Shown piece by piece: positions 5,881-7,576 of a DNA stretch of 7,576 bases; within the stretch, counting starts at the first letter, position 1; each line of letters begins with the position of its first letter. The stretch spans positions 1-7,576 of the forward strand of contig CAXSFU010000111.1 of NCBI GenBank assembly GCA_964236695.1. Direction: 5' to 3'. Both the position numbers and the translations under genes were made by a program. Under the pieces are notes generated by a model, which was not told where the DNA came from, made no database searches, and saw only the letters and a program-made list of their open reading frames with translations. The stretch is from CAXSEF01 sp964236695 (lineage in GTDB: Bacteria > Pseudomonadota > Alphaproteobacteria > Acetobacterales > Acetobacteraceae).

Positions 5881-7576
5881 CTACTGCAGAACCGCGCTGT
5901 CCTGCGCCTGCTTCGCCACGGTCGCCGCGTCGTCGGGCAGCAGGAAGCCGTCCCGCAGGAGACTGTTCGCGGCGCGGCTGACGGCGGCGACATAGCCGTC
6001 ATGGGTGCCGTACCGCTCGGCGATCGAGAGGCGCGGATCGCCGCTCGCCAGACGGTCGGCCTTCGTGGCGGCGAACGGGATCGTGCTGCCGGTCAGGTCG
6101 CAGGCATCGCCCTCGCTGTAGCCGGCGGCGCGGTTGTTCCAGCTGGTGTAGGTGGCGAGCGGCGCCTGCAGCGTGGGCGAGCGCACGCCGTCCACGTCGT
6201 TGCCGTCCGCGTCGACCTGCGGCAGGCGGACGTTGTAGGTGAACACCGGCAGCGGCGGCTCCGCGACCGAGCCGGTCTCGTCGCGCGGGTTGAAGCGGAA
6301 GCCGCGGAAATACAGCTCGCGCGTGTTGTAGGTGCGGGCGAGGTCGTAGGTCACGCCGGGGATCGCGGGGAACGCCACCTGCGCCGGCTCGACCAGCGTG
6401 CCGGCGGCGATGGTGGAGTAGCGGCTGGCGGGCGGGGCGCGCCCGGTGGTCACCCACTGCGTCAGCCGCACCAGCAGGTCGCGCAGGGTGTAGGTGTAGG
6501 AGTTCACGTCGGCGACGTGCTGGCAGATGCCGGTCGTGGTCGGCACGGCAGCGGTGGGCGAGAAGCCGCCGTGTTGCGCGCTCGACATCTGGTAGATCCG
6601 CACGTTGGCGGGGTTGGGCAGGTCGGCGAGCCCGAGCGCGTCGGTGGTGTCCATCGAGCCGTTGGCCTGCCAGTACTCGGTGTCGCTCATCACGTGGCTG
6701 ATCTTCGGGCAGGTGCCGTCCGCGCGGCAGCGGTCGAGCAGGCCGGCGGTCTGGCCGACGAACGGGTCGAAGCTGTCCTCGTAGGTCAGCGGCGAGTCGA
6801 GGCCGGGGTACTGCTTCTCGGTGTGCTCGGTGCCGGACAGGCGGCCGGGCTGGCCGAAGCGGACGTTGAACGCGCCACGCCCGGACGCGATGTGCGGGTT
6901 CATGCCGTCGAAGACGCGACGGCCGGACTCGTCGGCGTTGAAGCCGAGCTGGAGGTACTCGCGCGCCCAGCGCCCGGACTGCGAGGTGGCATGCATCACC
7001 GCCGCGGTGGTGGCGCCGGCGAGCGGGTTGGCGGCGTCCGGCGAGGAGCGCAGGTAGGAGACCAGGTCGCGCGTCGCCGCGAAGCCGAGGCCGAGCACCA
7101 GCGGGTTCTTCGCCACGTAGTAAAGCTCGTAGATCTGGTTGGTGTCGAAGCCGCCGCGCAGGCACAGCTTCTGCGGGTTGGGCGTGCCGGGGAACGGCGT
7201 AGTCGTGCAGTCGGCAAAGGCGAAGTCGGTGGGCGCGACCAGGCTCTGCGGGTCGGCCTCGTGCACGCGCTTCGTCAGCAGCGCATGGCGCGTGTCGAGG
7301 TCGGCGGCGGGATAGCCCGGCGTGTTGGAGCTGAAGCCTGCGGTGACGTTCTGCGTGGTGACGGGGGCGGCCGGCACGGCGAGGGTGACGAACTCGCTGC
7401 GCACGACCCCGGTGATCGGCGCGCCGCCGCGGCTCGCGACTGGGACGCTGATGCCGAGCTGGCCGGGCAGCGGCACCAGGTCGCCCTGCCAGCCGCTCCA
7501 CACCATGCTGTAGCCCTGGTTCTCCAGGAAGCCGTCGCCGGCGGGGTTGGCCGCGCTGACGCCGGTGTTGAAGAGG
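5881..7576 (-). CDS. Alpha/beta-hydrolase-domain protein, N-terminus beyond the window
   Basis: The last 564 residues are visible; the frame is still open at the right edge, so the start and any signal peptide are missing. The stretch GFLENQGYSMVWSGWQGD (about 7495-7548) followed by a beta-rich region matches the large alpha/beta-hydrolase domain family I recall as ABhydrolase_10. The likely nucleophile is the second Ser of ATSQSGRWARE (codon 6976-6978), an elbow with Ser instead of the usual first Gly. The likely catalytic His is in SSAQHGGFSP (codon 6571-6573), preceded by a SDTEYW segment that may supply the acid. Six cysteines are visible, compatible with disulfides in an exported protein. 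It probably cleaves an ester or similar bond, but the substrate is unknown. An ATG at 7506 exists but lies after conserved sequence, so it is not the start. Convergent with the P450; no shared operon. Confidence 0.82.
   Translation of the reverse strand, partial: LFNTGVSAANPAGDGFLENQGYSMVWSGWQGDLVPLPGQLGISVPVASRGGAPITGVVRSEFVTLAVPAAPVTTQNVTAGFSSNTPGYPAADLDTRHALLTKRVHEADPQSLVAPTDFAFADCTTTPFPGTPNPQKLCLRGGFDTNQIYELYYVAKNPLVLGLGFAATRDLVSYLRSSPDAANPLAGATTAAVMHATSQSGRWAREYLQLGFNADESGRRVFDGMNPHIASGRGAFNVRFGQPGRLSGTEHTEKQYPGLDSPLTYEDSFDPFVGQTAGLLDRCRADGTCPKISHVMSDTEYWQANGSMDTTDALGLADLPNPANVRIYQMSSAQHGGFSPTAAVPTTTGICQHVADVNSYTYTLRDLLVRLTQWVTTGRAPPASRYSTIAAGTLVEPAQVAFPAIPGVTYDLARTYNTRELYFRGFRFNPRDETGSVAEPPLPVFTYNVRLPQVDADGNDVDGVRSPTLQAPLATYTSWNNRAAGYSEGDACDLTGSTIPFAATKADRLASGDPRLSIAERYGTHDGYVAAVSRAANSLLRDGFLLPDDAATVAKQAQDSAVLQ

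Noticed and set aside
4209..6002. A 597-codon minus-strand frame opposite the P450
   Set aside because: The P450 frame on the plus strand has every expected motif; the opposite frame has none and overlaps the hydrolase end.

Overview
The window is very GC-rich and tightly packed, with five protein-coding genes supported by the sequence and a small partial gene at the left edge. Codon use, gene content and the hairpin-rich intergenic repeats fit an alphaproteobacterium, most likely Acetobacteraceae (Roseomonas-like). That placement is inferred from general character and recall, not from a search. No tRNA, rRNA, CRISPR array, transposase or phage gene was seen.

Layout from left to right. The start of a small unknown protein (minus, cut by the window edge) is followed by a gap holding a perfect 15-bp-arm palindrome. 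Next is an 81-residue exported, histidine-bearing glycine-zipper protein (minus). Divergent from it, across a spacer with a 12-base C run, is a GTG-started pyridoxamine 5'-phosphate oxidase-family flavoprotein (plus, 857-1462). Convergent with that is a large 805-residue beta-strand-repeat/RTX-like protein (minus, 1596-4013), probably secreted by a type I system. Divergent from it is a complete cytochrome P450 (plus, 4290-5651). Convergent with the P450 is the C-terminal 564 residues of a large alpha/beta-hydrolase-domain protein (minus, running off the right edge).

The genes alternate in strand and form no operon in view, so no shared pathway can be claimed. The P450 has no ferredoxin or reductase beside it, and the RTX-like protein has no ABC exporter, membrane-fusion protein or TolC beside it; those partners must lie elsewhere.

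The least ordinary content is between the genes. A two-block hairpin repeat occurs in the same orientation on both sides of the RTX-like gene (1466-1586 and 4136-4240). A related sequence occurs as a long imperfect inverted pair filling the gap between the P450 and hydrolase stop codons (5660-5876). Inside the RTX-like gene there is a gap-free 138-residue tandem duplication. I see no convincing new multi-gene system; the repeat family and the repeat protein deserve the second look.
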